From positions 62,001 through 126,000 of the forward strand of contig CAWJDP010000002.1 of the NCBI GenBank assembly GCA_963841715.1: 64,000 bases of DNA. The letters are read 5' to 3'. The translations under genes and the position numbers were made by a program. Source of the DNA: DASPWW01 sp963841715 (lineage in GTDB: Bacteria; Actinomycetota; Thermoleophilia; Solirubrobacterales; 70-9). This document shows positions 32,636 to 40,341 of the stretch, one piece after another. The notes beneath the pieces are model-generated. The model saw nothing but the letters and a program-made list of their open reading frames with translations. It ran no database searches and was not told where the DNA came from. How positions within the stretch are numbered: the first letter of the stretch is position 1; the number at the start of each line of letters is the position of its first letter.

Positions 32636-33046
32636 TCAGCCGTACAGGTCCGGCCCGGCGCGCTCGATCTCGATCCGGATCAGGACCCGGCGCTCGCGCT
32701 CCATCCGCGCCCGGTAGTCGTCCCAGTCGGGGTTGTCGTCCGGGAAGCGCTTGTAGTAGTCGATCAGCGGGTCCATCGCCTCGGGCAGCGACAGGACCTC
32801 GGTGGTTCCATCGATGAACAGCCACTGACCAAAGAAACGCTCCGTGAACACGCAGGCCTGCGCGCGGGGGTCGCGCCGGAGATTGCGGACCTTGTACGCC
32901 GTCTCGCGGCTCGAGATGATCGCCCGTCCCTCGCCGTCGACGTTGACGAGCACCGGGCTCTGCTGAATCCGGTCGCCGGCCGACCGTGTCGCGAGAACGC
33001 CGCGATGGTTGTCGCGGAGGAACGCGCGCGCGTCGTCAAGGTTCAC
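32636..33046 (-). CDS. PPOX-class F420-dependent or FMN-dependent oxidoreductase
   Basis: The 136-residue protein has the split-barrel flavin/F420-binding pattern: DDARAFLRDNHRGVLATRSAGD, SPVLVNVDGEGRAIISSRE, then TAYKVRNLRRDPRAQACVF and a C-terminal RVLIRIEIERAGP. Small stand-alone members of this group in actinobacteria commonly use F420. The substrate is unknown. It lies seven bases after the YoaK gene on the same strand, suggesting co-transcription. Confidence 0.82.
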   Translation of the reverse strand: MNLDDARAFLRDNHRGVLATRSAGDRIQQSPVLVNVDGEGRAIISSRETAYKVRNLRRDPRAQACVFTERFFGQWLFIDGTTEVLSLPEAMDPLIDYYKRFPDDNPDWDDYRARMERERRVLIRIEIERAGPDLYG

Positions 33047-33053
33047 GTGGCGA

Positions 33054-33734
33054 TTATCCCCGCCGCGCGACCGGCACGTAGAGCAGCCAGGTGATCAGCG
33101 GAAGCGCGGTCGCGATCAGTAGCGGCAGCGACAGCGCCACCTCGAGCAGCAGCGCACCGGCGATCGCTCCGATCAGCATCGCCAGCACCGCCGCGACCCG
33201 TCGCGCCGAGCCCTTGCCGGTCCCGTCGGCGTGCGACTCGGCGGCGAGCCCGGTCAGCGTCATCGTCAGCACCGTCGTCGTCATGTCGGGGACGGCGAGG
33301 TGGCGGACGGTTGCGTTGCGGACCCCCATCGCGAGCGCGAGCAGCGCGATCACGGCGTCGCCGGAGACCGCGTTCGGCTCGACATCGACGGCGATCGCCA
33401 CCGCCGCGGCGAGCGCGATCAGCCCGGCCTCGATCGACAGCGCGCTCGCGACGTGGGTGGGATGGCGCTCGGCGAGGCGGGCGGCGAGCATGCCCCCGCC
33501 GCGCGCGCCGACGAGGAACGCCGCAAGCGAGACGAGCGGTGAGACGACCGGCAGGCCACCGGCTCCTGCGATCCCGAAGCCGAGGAAGACGATGTTCCCG
33601 GTCATGTTCGCCGTGAACACGCGCCCGAGGCCGAGGAAGCTGACGGCGTCGACGAGCCCGGTCGTGAACGTCAGCACCAGCAGCACCCGGACGAGCGGGT
33701 CCCGGAGGCTGGTCGCGGCGGGTCTGCCGACCAC
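33054..33734 (-). CDS. YoaK/DUF1275 family membrane protein
   Basis: The 226-residue protein has about six hydrophobic helices and the DUF1275 pattern: LVDAVSFLGLGRVFTANMTGN near residue 25, MGVRNATVRHLAVPDMTTTV in the middle and LTGLAAESH after it. The family has no settled function. It is divergent from the SnoaL-like gene. Confidence 0.85.
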   Translation of the reverse strand: MVGRPAATSLRDPLVRVLLVLTFTTGLVDAVSFLGLGRVFTANMTGNIVFLGFGIAGAGGLPVVSPLVSLAAFLVGARGGGMLAARLAERHPTHVASALSIEAGLIALAAAVAIAVDVEPNAVSGDAVIALLALAMGVRNATVRHLAVPDMTTTVLTMTLTGLAAESHADGTGKGSARRVAAVLAMLIGAIAGALLLEVALSLPLLIATALPLITWLLYVPVARRG

Positions 33735-33772
33735 GCGCCGAAGCTAATCGAATGCGCCGATACTGTCGGGAG

Positions 33773-34201
33773 ATGGCGGAGGAGAACGTCGAGAGGCTGC
33801 GCGCCCTGCTCGAGGCCTGGAACGCCGGCGGCGATATCCAGGCGTGGATGAGAGCGTCCGCCGAGGGCGACGCTGACAACTCGATCTTCGACCCCTACGT
33901 CGTCTACGAGGACGCGAACCTGCCCGACCACGTCGGCGAGGCCTACCACGGCTTGGACGGGGTGATGCGGGCGGCCGAGCGCTGGCTTGAGCCGTTCGAG
34001 AGCCTCAGCGTCGAGCTCCAGGAGATCGTCGGCTCGGGTGACCGCCTGGTCTCGATTCATCAAACGCAAGCCCGCGCTCGGCACTCGGGGATCGAGATCG
34101 AGGGGCCTCTGTTCTATGCGTGGACGTTCCGCGACGGCAAGATCGTCCACTTCCAGTCCTTTCGGGAGCGCGACGAGGCACTCGCGGCCGCCGGGCTCTA
34201 G
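33773..34201 (+). CDS. SnoaL/NTF2-like fold protein
   Basis: From ATG 33773 the protein is 142 residues and begins MAEENVERLRALLEAWN, the usual opening of small SnoaL-like proteins. It continues with YVVYEDANLPDHVGEAYHGL and a FYAWTFRDGKIVHFQSF strand pair. These are cone-shaped alpha+beta barrels with diverse or unknown activities. ATG 33752 would add seven residues. A decayed relative is present at 37.5-37.65 kb. Confidence 0.75.
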   Translation: MAEENVERLRALLEAWNAGGDIQAWMRASAEGDADNSIFDPYVVYEDANLPDHVGEAYHGLDGVMRAAERWLEPFESLSVELQEIVGSGDRLVSIHQTQARARHSGIEIEGPLFYAWTFRDGKIVHFQSFRERDEALAAAGL

Positions 34202-34226
34202 GCTGCCGGTCCGTCGTCGCCGGATG

Positions 34227-34240
34227 CGAACATGCGTTCG
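34227..34240. promoter_or_regulatory. LexA (SOS) box overlapping the dinB start
   Basis: CGAACATGCGTTCG is a perfect palindromic CGAAC-N4-GTTCG box. It matches the Gram-positive/actinobacterial LexA consensus CGAACRNRYGTTYG, including the internal RNRY positions. Its last base is the first base of the dinB GTG start, so bound LexA would block initiation or a leaderless start site. Confidence 0.8.
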
Positions 34241-35439
34241 TGACCGGTGACGTTGACGATGCGACGATCCTGCACGCGGACCTCGACGCCTTCTACGCCT
34301 CGGTCGAGCAGCGCGACGACCCGCGGCTGCGCGGGCGCCCGGTGATCGTGGGGGCCGGCGTCGTCCTCGCCGCGAGCTACGAGGCGAAGGCGCGCGGCGT
34401 GCGCACGGCGATGGGCGGCGCGCAGGCGCGACGCCTGTGTCCCGAGGCGGTCGTCGTTTCGCCGCGGATGTCGGCCTACTCGGAGGCGAGCAAGGCCGTG
34501 TTCCGGGTCTTCGAGCGCACGACACCGCAGGTCGAGGCGCTGTCGATCGATGAGGCCTTCCTCGATGGAGGGGGGATGGAGCACATGTTCGGCTCCCCGG
34601 TCGACGTCGCCAAGCGCCTGCGGCACGAGGTCGGCGCGCGCGTCGGGCTGCCGATCACGGTCGGCGTCGCGAGCACCAAGTTCCTCGCCAAGGTCGCGAG
34701 CGCCGCCGCGAAGCCCGACGGCCTGCTCGTCGTGCCGGCCGGGCGCGAGCTCGAGTTCCTGCACCCGCTCCCCGTCGAGGCGCTGTGGGGGGTCGGGCCG
34801 GTGACCGCAGGCAAGCTCCGCGAGCGCGACCTGCTCACCGTCGGCGAGGTCGCGGAGCTCGGGGAGCCGGCGCTGGTCTCGATCCTCGGTCGCGCGTCGG
34901 GCCGCCACCTCCACGCCCTCGCCCACAACCGCGACCCGCGCCGGGTGCGCAGGCGACGCCGGCGGCGATCGATCGGCTCGCAGCGCGCGCTCGGGCGCGG
35001 GCCGCGCTCGCTCGCCGAGCTCGACACGATCCTCGTCGGGTTGATCGACCGAATCACGCGCCGGCTGCGCGACCCGCGGCGGGTCTGCCGCACGGTCACG
35101 CTCCGGCTGCGCCTCGACGACTTCTCGCGCGCGACGCGCTCGCAGACGATCCCCGAGGCGACCGACCAGACGCGGACGATCCTCGCCGTCGCTCGCGGGC
35201 TGCTCGACACCGCCGCGCCGATCATCGAGCGGCGGGGGATCACGCTGCTCGGCGTCGCGCTCTCGGGGCTCGGCGACGGCGGGGTGATCCAGCTCGCGCT
35301 CCCGTTCGAGCGCGTGCGCCCGAACACGCTCGACGCGGCGATCGACGACATTCGCGACCGCTACGGCGCGAACGCGATTACGCGCGCCGTGCTCGTCGGC
35401 CGCGATCAGGGGATCACGGTGCCGCTGCTCCCGAACTGA
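34240..35439 (+). CDS. dinB: DNA polymerase IV (Y-family)
   Basis: From GTG 34240 the protein is 399 residues. It has the Y-family catalytic segments TILHADLDAFYASVEQ (metal Asp14) and VEALSIDEAFLD (Asp/Glu pair), the thumb helix-hairpin-helix (ALWGVGPVTAGKLRE) and a little-finger domain with a basic patch (RRVRRRRRRRS). It performs translesion synthesis. The C-terminus ends LPN without an evident beta-clamp QLxLF box, although VIQLALPFE near 355 resembles one. A consensus LexA box at the start indicates SOS control. Confidence 0.93.
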   Translation: MTGDVDDATILHADLDAFYASVEQRDDPRLRGRPVIVGAGVVLAASYEAKARGVRTAMGGAQARRLCPEAVVVSPRMSAYSEASKAVFRVFERTTPQVEALSIDEAFLDGGGMEHMFGSPVDVAKRLRHEVGARVGLPITVGVASTKFLAKVASAAAKPDGLLVVPAGRELEFLHPLPVEALWGVGPVTAGKLRERDLLTVGEVAELGEPALVSILGRASGRHLHALAHNRDPRRVRRRRRRRSIGSQRALGRGPRSLAELDTILVGLIDRITRRLRDPRRVCRTVTLRLRLDDFSRATRSQTIPEATDQTRTILAVARGLLDTAAPIIERRGITLLGVALSGLGDGGVIQLALPFERVRPNTLDAAIDDIRDRYGANAITRAVLVGRDQGITVPLLPN

Positions 35440-35496
35440 CCGGCCGGCGATTACGTGAAAGGATCGGGCGTACTCGTCCAACTCACGGAGGTAGTC

Positions 35497-36171
35497 ATGA
35501 GCGAAGAGTCGTCCGCACGCTTCGGCGCCGCGTCGGGGATCGTGGCAGCGGTCCTGATCGTGGTCGGGTTCTTGGTCCTGGTTCCGAAGCCGCCCGCGAT
35601 TGACGCTTCCGCGATCGAATGGGGTCGGTACTACGTCGATCACCAGGACGCGATACGAGCGGGATTCACGGTCGTCGCCGTCTCCGCGTTCTTTTTCCTC
35701 TGGTTTCTCGGCACCCTCCGCGGCGCGCTCGCGTCCGCCGAGGGCGGCACCGGCCGCCTCTCGTCGGTGGCATTCGGTGGGGGTCTGGTTGCGGCGGCGA
35801 TCCTCCTGCTCGGCGTCGCCGCCGGTGAGGCTGCCGCGTTCCGGCCGACCGAGGTCGACCCGACGATCACTCGCGCGATCAGCGACATCTTCGTCGTCAC
35901 CGCGGCCCCCGGAACTGCGGCTCTGGCCGCGTTCTTCGCCGCGACCGCGGTCGTCGGCTTCCGGCATGGCGCGCTGCCGCGCTGGGTCGCGATCGTCGCC
36001 GCGGTGGCGGCGCTCTGCCAGCTGCCCGCACTCGGTTCCGGGGTGACGACGACCGGCGCGTTCGCTGGCGATGGCGTGCTCGGCCTGGTGATCCCCGTGC
36101 TGACGTTCGTCGTCGGCCTGCTCTGCGTCGGCATCGCGCTGGTCCGAAACCCGGCGCCTGGAAAGGGCTAG
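35497..36171 (+). CDS. Membrane protein of unknown function, about six helices
   Basis: The 224-residue protein starts at ATG 35497 behind a good GGAGG site. It has hydrophobic segments at about 14-29, 55-72, 90-108, 128-150, 158-175 and 195-217, with small soluble loops. It resembles the generic DUF4386-like membrane proteins but I cannot assign it. It is followed after two bases by an oxidoreductase gene, so the two are probably co-transcribed. Confidence 0.68.
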   Translation: MSEESSARFGAASGIVAAVLIVVGFLVLVPKPPAIDASAIEWGRYYVDHQDAIRAGFTVVAVSAFFFLWFLGTLRGALASAEGGTGRLSSVAFGGGLVAAAILLLGVAAGEAAAFRPTEVDPTITRAISDIFVVTAAPGTAALAAFFAATAVVGFRHGALPRWVAIVAAVAALCQLPALGSGVTTTGAFAGDGVLGLVIPVLTFVVGLLCVGIALVRNPAPGKG

Positions 36172-36173
36172 GC

Positions 36174-37076
36174 ATGAAGGCCGTGATCATGCGCGAGACC
36201 GGCGGTCCCGAGGTTCTCAGCTACGAGGACGTGGCCGATCCCGAGCCGGGCGAGGGAGAGGTCCTCGTCCGGGTCAAGGCCGCGTCGGTCAACGCGGTCG
36301 ACTGGAAGTACCGCAGCGGTCAGGCCGAGAAGGAGCTGCCCGCGATCCTCGGCAACGACATCTCGGGGACGGTCGAGTCGTCGAACGCGGATGGCTTCTC
36401 TGAGGGCGACCGAGTCTTCGGCTTCGCCGCGAGCGGCGGCTACGCCGAGCTCGCGACGACGCCGGCTGCCGCAGTCGCGCTAAAGCCCGACGACGTCAGC
36501 TTCGAGGACGCCGCGGCGATTCCGGTCGCCGGGCTGACGGCGTGGCAGGCCCTGTTCGACAAGGGCGCGGTCGCCGACGGGAAGCGCGTCGTCATCGCCG
36601 GGGCGGCGGGCGGCGTCGGCCATTTCGCGACCCAGTTCGCGAGCATGGCGGCGGCGTTCGTGATCGGGGTCGGCTCGTCGCGAAACCGCGACTTCGTGCT
36701 CGGACTCGGCGCCGACGAGTACGTCGACTACACGCAGCAGGACGTCACCGAGGCGGTGAGCGACATCGACGCGGCCTTCGACGCCGTTGGAGGGGAGACA
36801 ACGGCCTCGCTCGTCCCGACGCTCCGCGAGGGCGGGATCCTCGTCACGATCGCGAACGCGCCGCCGGAGGCCGCCGCAAACGAGCGCGGAGCGCGCGCCG
36901 AGCTGCTGATGCTGAGCCCGAACCCGGAGCAGCTAACGCGGGTCGCGCAGCTGATTGAGGATGACGACATCCGCGTCGAGATCGCGGAGACGTTCCCGCT
37001 CGCCGAGGTCCAGCGCGCGCACGAGCTGAGCGAGTCCGGGCACGTGCGCGGCAAGCTCGTGCTGAGCGTCGGCTGA
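36174..37076 (+). CDS. NADP-dependent medium-chain oxidoreductase (quinone oxidoreductase-like)
   Basis: The 300-residue protein is a zinc-free MDR enzyme: N-terminal GroES-like part with MKAVIMRETGGPEVLSYEDV and SVNAVDWKYRSGQ, then the Rossmann motif VVIAGAAGGVGHFATQFAS and the HELSESGHVRGKLVLSV end. These enzymes reduce quinones or enones with NADPH. It follows the membrane-protein gene with a two-base gap. Confidence 0.87.
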   Translation: MKAVIMRETGGPEVLSYEDVADPEPGEGEVLVRVKAASVNAVDWKYRSGQAEKELPAILGNDISGTVESSNADGFSEGDRVFGFAASGGYAELATTPAAAVALKPDDVSFEDAAAIPVAGLTAWQALFDKGAVADGKRVVIAGAAGGVGHFATQFASMAAAFVIGVGSSRNRDFVLGLGADEYVDYTQQDVTEAVSDIDAAFDAVGGETTASLVPTLREGGILVTIANAPPEAAANERGARAELLMLSPNPEQLTRVAQLIEDDDIRVEIAETFPLAEVQRAHELSESGHVRGKLVLSVG

Positions 37077-37106
37077 TCGCACCGGCTCGCCCCGCCCGCC
37101 GGGCGG

Positions 37107-37496
37107 TCAGCCGCCCCGCATCGCCTGCATGTTCTTTCGGATCTGCTCCTCGGATTTGACGAGCTCGTCTCTGAGGCTGAACTGAACGAACTCGGTCCCC
37201 GCTTCGGCGGCCGGGGTGTGACCGGGCGGGGCGTAGAACGCATCCCCCGCCGCGTTGACCTCCTCGCGATCGCCGAACCGCCACGTCATTTTCCCCTTGA
37301 GGATGTATCCCCGGTGCGGGCACTGGCATTGGTCGTCCGGGAGCCCCTTCAGCAACGGGGCGAGATCCGCGTCCTCGCGGATCGTCACGAAGTTGATCGT
37401 GTAGCCGTCGATCTGACTGCGGCGGGCCTGCGCGGGGCCCTGGTCATTGACCTGGTCCGCGGTCTCCTTCGACACGTTTGGCATCTCGCCGTCCAT
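37107..37496 (-). CDS. Cupin-domain protein
   Basis: From ATG 37496 (or ATG 37484) the protein is about 126-129 residues. It has a cupin barrel: CPHRGYILKGKMTWRFGDRE (first motif) and GDAFYAPPGHTPAAEAGTEFVQFS (second motif), with Cys/His residues QCQCPHRG before the first motif. The role is unknown. The frame is open further upstream to 37652, but that extension is a shifted remnant of an unrelated gene, so the true start is taken at the internal ATG. Confidence 0.7.
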   Translation of the reverse strand: MDGEMPNVSKETADQVNDQGPAQARRSQIDGYTINFVTIREDADLAPLLKGLPDDQCQCPHRGYILKGKMTWRFGDREEVNAAGDAFYAPPGHTPAAEAGTEFVQFSLRDELVKSEEQIRKNMQAMRGG

Positions 37497-37652
37497 GTGA
37501 GCTGGACGTCGGGCGAGAACGGCGGCGTGACCAGATCGCGGACAGCCTCGGCGGTCCCAGTCGATCGCGGTCACCTCCAATCCCTTGAAGGGCTCCCACA
37601 TCGCGCGGACGATCTCGACGTGATCCCCCGACATCCCGGCGCAGTAGGCCAC
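37484..37652 (-). pseudogene. Remnant of a SnoaL/NTF2-like gene, frameshifted and truncated
   Basis: The first 31 codons from 37652 read MSGDHVEIVRAMWEPFKGLE and VTAIDWD, the standard N-terminus of SnoaL-like proteins. After a one-base shift the expected continuation EAVRDLVTPPFSPDVQLTWT appears in the neighbouring frame and then stops abruptly where the cupin gene begins. It is therefore a 5' fragment with a frameshift, joined to the cupin gene by a deletion or rearrangement. Confidence 0.72.
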
Positions 37653-37709
37653 GCGGCTCGTCGTTTAGCCTCTGACCGTGGCCGGGTACCCGGGCGTTGG
37701 GAGGAAGAG

Positions 37710-38027
37710 ATGGGCGAGCGCAGCGACAAAGACGAGCGCGAGGAGCGCGAGGCGGAGGAGGCGGCCGCCGCCGAGGCGGGCGCGATCGGCGGGCGCGCTG
37801 GCGACGAGGACCTCCCCGACGACGAGCGCGCGGTGATCGAGGGTGGGGGAGGCGAGGCCGAGGGCTTCGAGCTCGCCGAGGAGGACCTGATCGAGCACGC
37901 GAGCCACGGGGACGACACGAACCCGATCGAGGACGCCGGCGAGCCCGAGGAGCCGCACGAGCCCGAGGTGTCGGGCGAGCCCGACCACCTCGAGTCGACG
38001 GAGACCGACGAGGACGCGAACCGCTAA
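37710..38027 (+). CDS. Small highly acidic protein of unknown function
   Basis: ATG 37710 follows GGGAGGAAGAG. The 105-residue product is almost entirely charged: an EREEREAEEAAAAEAG start, a GDDTNPIEDAGEPEEPHEPE stretch and very few hydrophobics. It is probably disordered. No family is recognised. The next gene follows on the same strand after 36 bases. Confidence 0.55.
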   Translation: MGERSDKDEREEREAEEAAAAEAGAIGGRAGDEDLPDDERAVIEGGGGEAEGFELAEEDLIEHASHGDDTNPIEDAGEPEEPHEPEVSGEPDHLESTETDEDANR

Positions 38028-38063
38028 GACCCGGTTCACCGTCCCGGGCCCGGCTCGGCAAGA

Positions 38064-38759
38064 ATGCATGCCGTGGCCCACGACTGGATAGTCACCCAGC
38101 GCGAGCGCGAGTTCGAGCAGTCGGCGGCGGATGAGCTCCCGACGCTCGTCCTCGCCGACGACGTCAGCCAGCTGCTCGTCCACGTGATCGAGCAGGTCAG
38201 GATTGACCCGAACGAGCGCGACCGGCTCGCCGAGGAGCCGCGGCGGAACGCGCTCTGGTTCATGGCGATCGTCACAGTGCGCGCGATGCGCTCGGCGATG
38301 CAGGTGCTCGCAACCGGTTACGAGGAGCAGTCGGTCGGCTTCCAGAAGCTGATCGACGAGCTCCACGAGCGCGCGCAGCAGATTCGCGCCGACGAGTCCG
38401 GCGAGGCGGCGCGCCGGTGGCTGAGCGGCAAGGCGATCGACCGCGCCTCAAGGCTCCCCGGCCAGGCGCTGTGGGAGTCCCTGACGCGCCCCGTCCAGTC
38501 CGACACGACTGCGGTCCTCGACTGGCTCGCGATCTCCAAGGGCGGCACAGAGACGCGGGTCGTGATCGGCCCCGAGCGCCGGCCCGAGGTTGCGAACGCG
38601 GCGATCACGCACATGGCGAGCGAGGGGCGCGACATCGCCACCCTGCTCTCGCTCGAGGTCGGGCTCGAGCTGCCCGACCTGGGCGACCTCGACGCCCGGA
38701 TCCACGACGCGTACGACACCTACATCCCCGACGCAACTCGCGCCGGGGATGAGGTGTGA
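38064..38759 (+). CDS. Cytoplasmic helical protein of unknown function
   Basis: The 231-residue product is soluble and helical, with HDWIVTQREREFEQSAADEL near the start, a RRNALWFMAIVTVRAMRSAM segment and an EVGLELPDLGDLDARIHDAY C-terminus. No motif is recognised. CTAAGACCCGG at 38024-38034 lies 40 bases upstream, the same string and spacing as before rpoD. GTG 38073 is an alternative start. Confidence 0.6.
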   Translation: MHAVAHDWIVTQREREFEQSAADELPTLVLADDVSQLLVHVIEQVRIDPNERDRLAEEPRRNALWFMAIVTVRAMRSAMQVLATGYEEQSVGFQKLIDELHERAQQIRADESGEAARRWLSGKAIDRASRLPGQALWESLTRPVQSDTTAVLDWLAISKGGTETRVVIGPERRPEVANAAITHMASEGRDIATLLSLEVGLELPDLGDLDARIHDAYDTYIPDATRAGDEV

Positions 38760-38783
38760 GTCTGAGCCTGGGTTACGGCACGG

Positions 38784-39176
38784 CTACGAGCGCTGGACGA
38801 TCAGCACCTCGTTCGCGTCCTGGTCCTTGAACCAGAACATCGGCGGGACCGGGTCGCCCATCCGCGAGACCTCGTCGTCGACCTCGACGCCCGCCTCCTT
38901 GAGCGCGGCGTGGGCGGCGTCGACGTCGTCGGTGTTGAGCCCGGCGCTCGAGGGGCCGCCGGCCTTCGAACGGTCGGTCTCCGGGACGAGCGCGACCGTC
39001 GTCGTCGCTCCGGGCGGCACGACCTCGATCCAGCGCATGCCGTCGCCGTAGGCGATGTCGGTGTGCGTCTCGAAGCCGAGCTTCGTCGTGTAGAAATCGA
39101 GCGCCTCGTCCTGGTCGGTGACGGGGACGAACACCGTCCCGACCTCCTTCACTTGGCTCTTCGCAGTGGTCGCCAT
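38784..39176 (-). CDS. Glyoxalase/bleomycin-resistance (VOC) family protein
   Basis: From ATG 39176, with GGAGG before it, the protein is 130 residues. It has the VOC pattern: GTVFVPVTDQDEALDFYTTK, a RWIEVVPPGATTTVALVPE strand and a C-terminal FWFKDQDANEVLIVQRS with the final metal-ligand glutamate. The substrate is unknown. The frame continues upstream as a shadow of the pseudogene on the other strand. Confidence 0.85.
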   Translation of the reverse strand: MATTAKSQVKEVGTVFVPVTDQDEALDFYTTKLGFETHTDIAYGDGMRWIEVVPPGATTTVALVPETDRSKAGGPSSAGLNTDDVDAAHAALKEAGVEVDDEVSRMGDPVPPMFWFKDQDANEVLIVQRS

Positions 39177-39303
39177 GTCGTCCTTGCCTCCAGTGGGGGT
39201 GGGTTTCACGCTTAAGACGGCGTGGAATCCCGAAACTAATCGATGGTGTTGTTCACCTATGGGTAGGGGAGAGGGGCCTTGAGGCTCGCTCTGAGGGGTC
39301 CTC

Positions 39304-39662
39304 GTGGCTGTGCTGGCGCTCGTTGCCGCGCTCGTGGGAACCGCGGTTGCGGGGCCAAGCGCCACCAGCAGCTCGGTCAAGCGCAAGACCGTGAACAGGA
39401 TCGCTCGCAAGCAGGCGACGAAGAGGATCATCAAGTTGGCGCCGGGACTGTCGGTCAAGCACGCCGTCACCGCTCCCCCGGAGGGTGCCGCCGGCGGGGA
39501 TCTCGCAGGCGACTATCCGAACCCGGCGATCCAGTCCGCCGGAATCAGGGTCAGTATGTCGAGCTGGACGTAAACCAGACAAGCGGCGGCAATCTCGATG
39601 TCCAATCGGGCGCGACGACACAGGCCACGTATCTCACGATCGGTTGGCTGGGACCGGGGTAG
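39304..39662 (+). pseudogene. Frameshifted remnant of a secreted coiled/repeat protein
   Basis: The frame from GTG 39304 gives VAALVGTAVAGPSATSSSVK, then basic helices and LAPGLSVKHAVTAPP, the opening of the secreted family also encoded at 44923, 49281 and 53194. It then reads GGDLAGDYPNP and breaks. In the adjacent frame the sequence continues GQYVELDVNQTSGGNLDVQ to a stop at 39662. A frameshift near 39550 and loss of most of the body make this a decayed copy. Confidence 0.68.
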
Positions 39663-39666
39663 GGAG

Positions 39667-40278
39667 CTACGGCTCGACCGGGTCGCGCCAGCGCAACGTC
39701 TTCGGCGCGTCGCGCATCCGGATCACCCGCGCCGGAATCCCGGCGACGACCGCGTTCGCGGGGACGTCCTTGGTGACGACGGCGTTGGCGCCGATCACCG
39801 AGTTGTCGCCGACGCGGGCGCCACGCAGGACGCAGGCGTTGTAGCCGATCCACACGTTCGAGCCGACGTCGACGTCCCGCGTGTAGATCCCCTGCCGGCG
39901 GATCGGGCGCTCGACCTCGACGACGCCGTGGTCGAAGTCGATGAACATCGCGCGGTCGGCGATCACGCACTGCTCCCCGATCCGCACGTGGCGGTAGGCC
40001 GAGATCGTGCACTCCTGTCCCATCACGGTCTTGTCGCCGATCAGGACCTCGCCCTCGTGGCAGCGGAGCTTCGTCCCGTGCCCGATCCATACGAACTTCC
40101 CGAAGCGAATCACGCCCTTGCGCCCGATCTGGATCTCGAGCCGGCTGCCGAGGAACAGCGGGCCGGTCGTCTCCCACCGCCAGCCTGACACGGTCAGAAG
40201 CCGCCGTCGCAGGTAGCGGACCAGCAGCCACGCGTACTTCGGCGTCAGCATCCGGTTGCGCGCGAGGAAGCGCAGCAC
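39667..40278 (-). CDS. Left-handed beta-helix (hexapeptide repeat) acyltransferase
   Basis: From GTG 40278 the protein is 203 residues, beginning VLRFLARNRMLTPKYAWLLV; ATG 40251 is an alternative. It contains successive hexapeptide repeats (VLIGDKTVMGQECTIS, VIADRAMFIDFDHGVVEVER) and the closing WIGYNACVLRGARVGDNSVI and VVTKDVPANAVVAGIPARVI of maltose/galactoside or WbbJ-type O-acetyltransferases. It probably acetylates a sugar of a surface glycan. It is divergent from meaB. Confidence 0.88.
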   Translation of the reverse strand: MLRFLARNRMLTPKYAWLLVRYLRRRLLTVSGWRWETTGPLFLGSRLEIQIGRKGVIRFGKFVWIGHGTKLRCHEGEVLIGDKTVMGQECTISAYRHVRIGEQCVIADRAMFIDFDHGVVEVERPIRRQGIYTRDVDVGSNVWIGYNACVLRGARVGDNSVIGANAVVTKDVPANAVVAGIPARVIRMRDAPKTLRWRDPVEP

Positions 40279-40341
40279 GCGGTGATCATATGGACGCCGT
40301 CGACCCGGTCTTCGCCTGGCGGAATGCGATGATCCGCGCCC

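Noticed and set aside
37497..37652. Extended N-terminus of the cupin protein
   Set aside because: The extension is a frameshifted SnoaL-like remnant, not part of the cupin.
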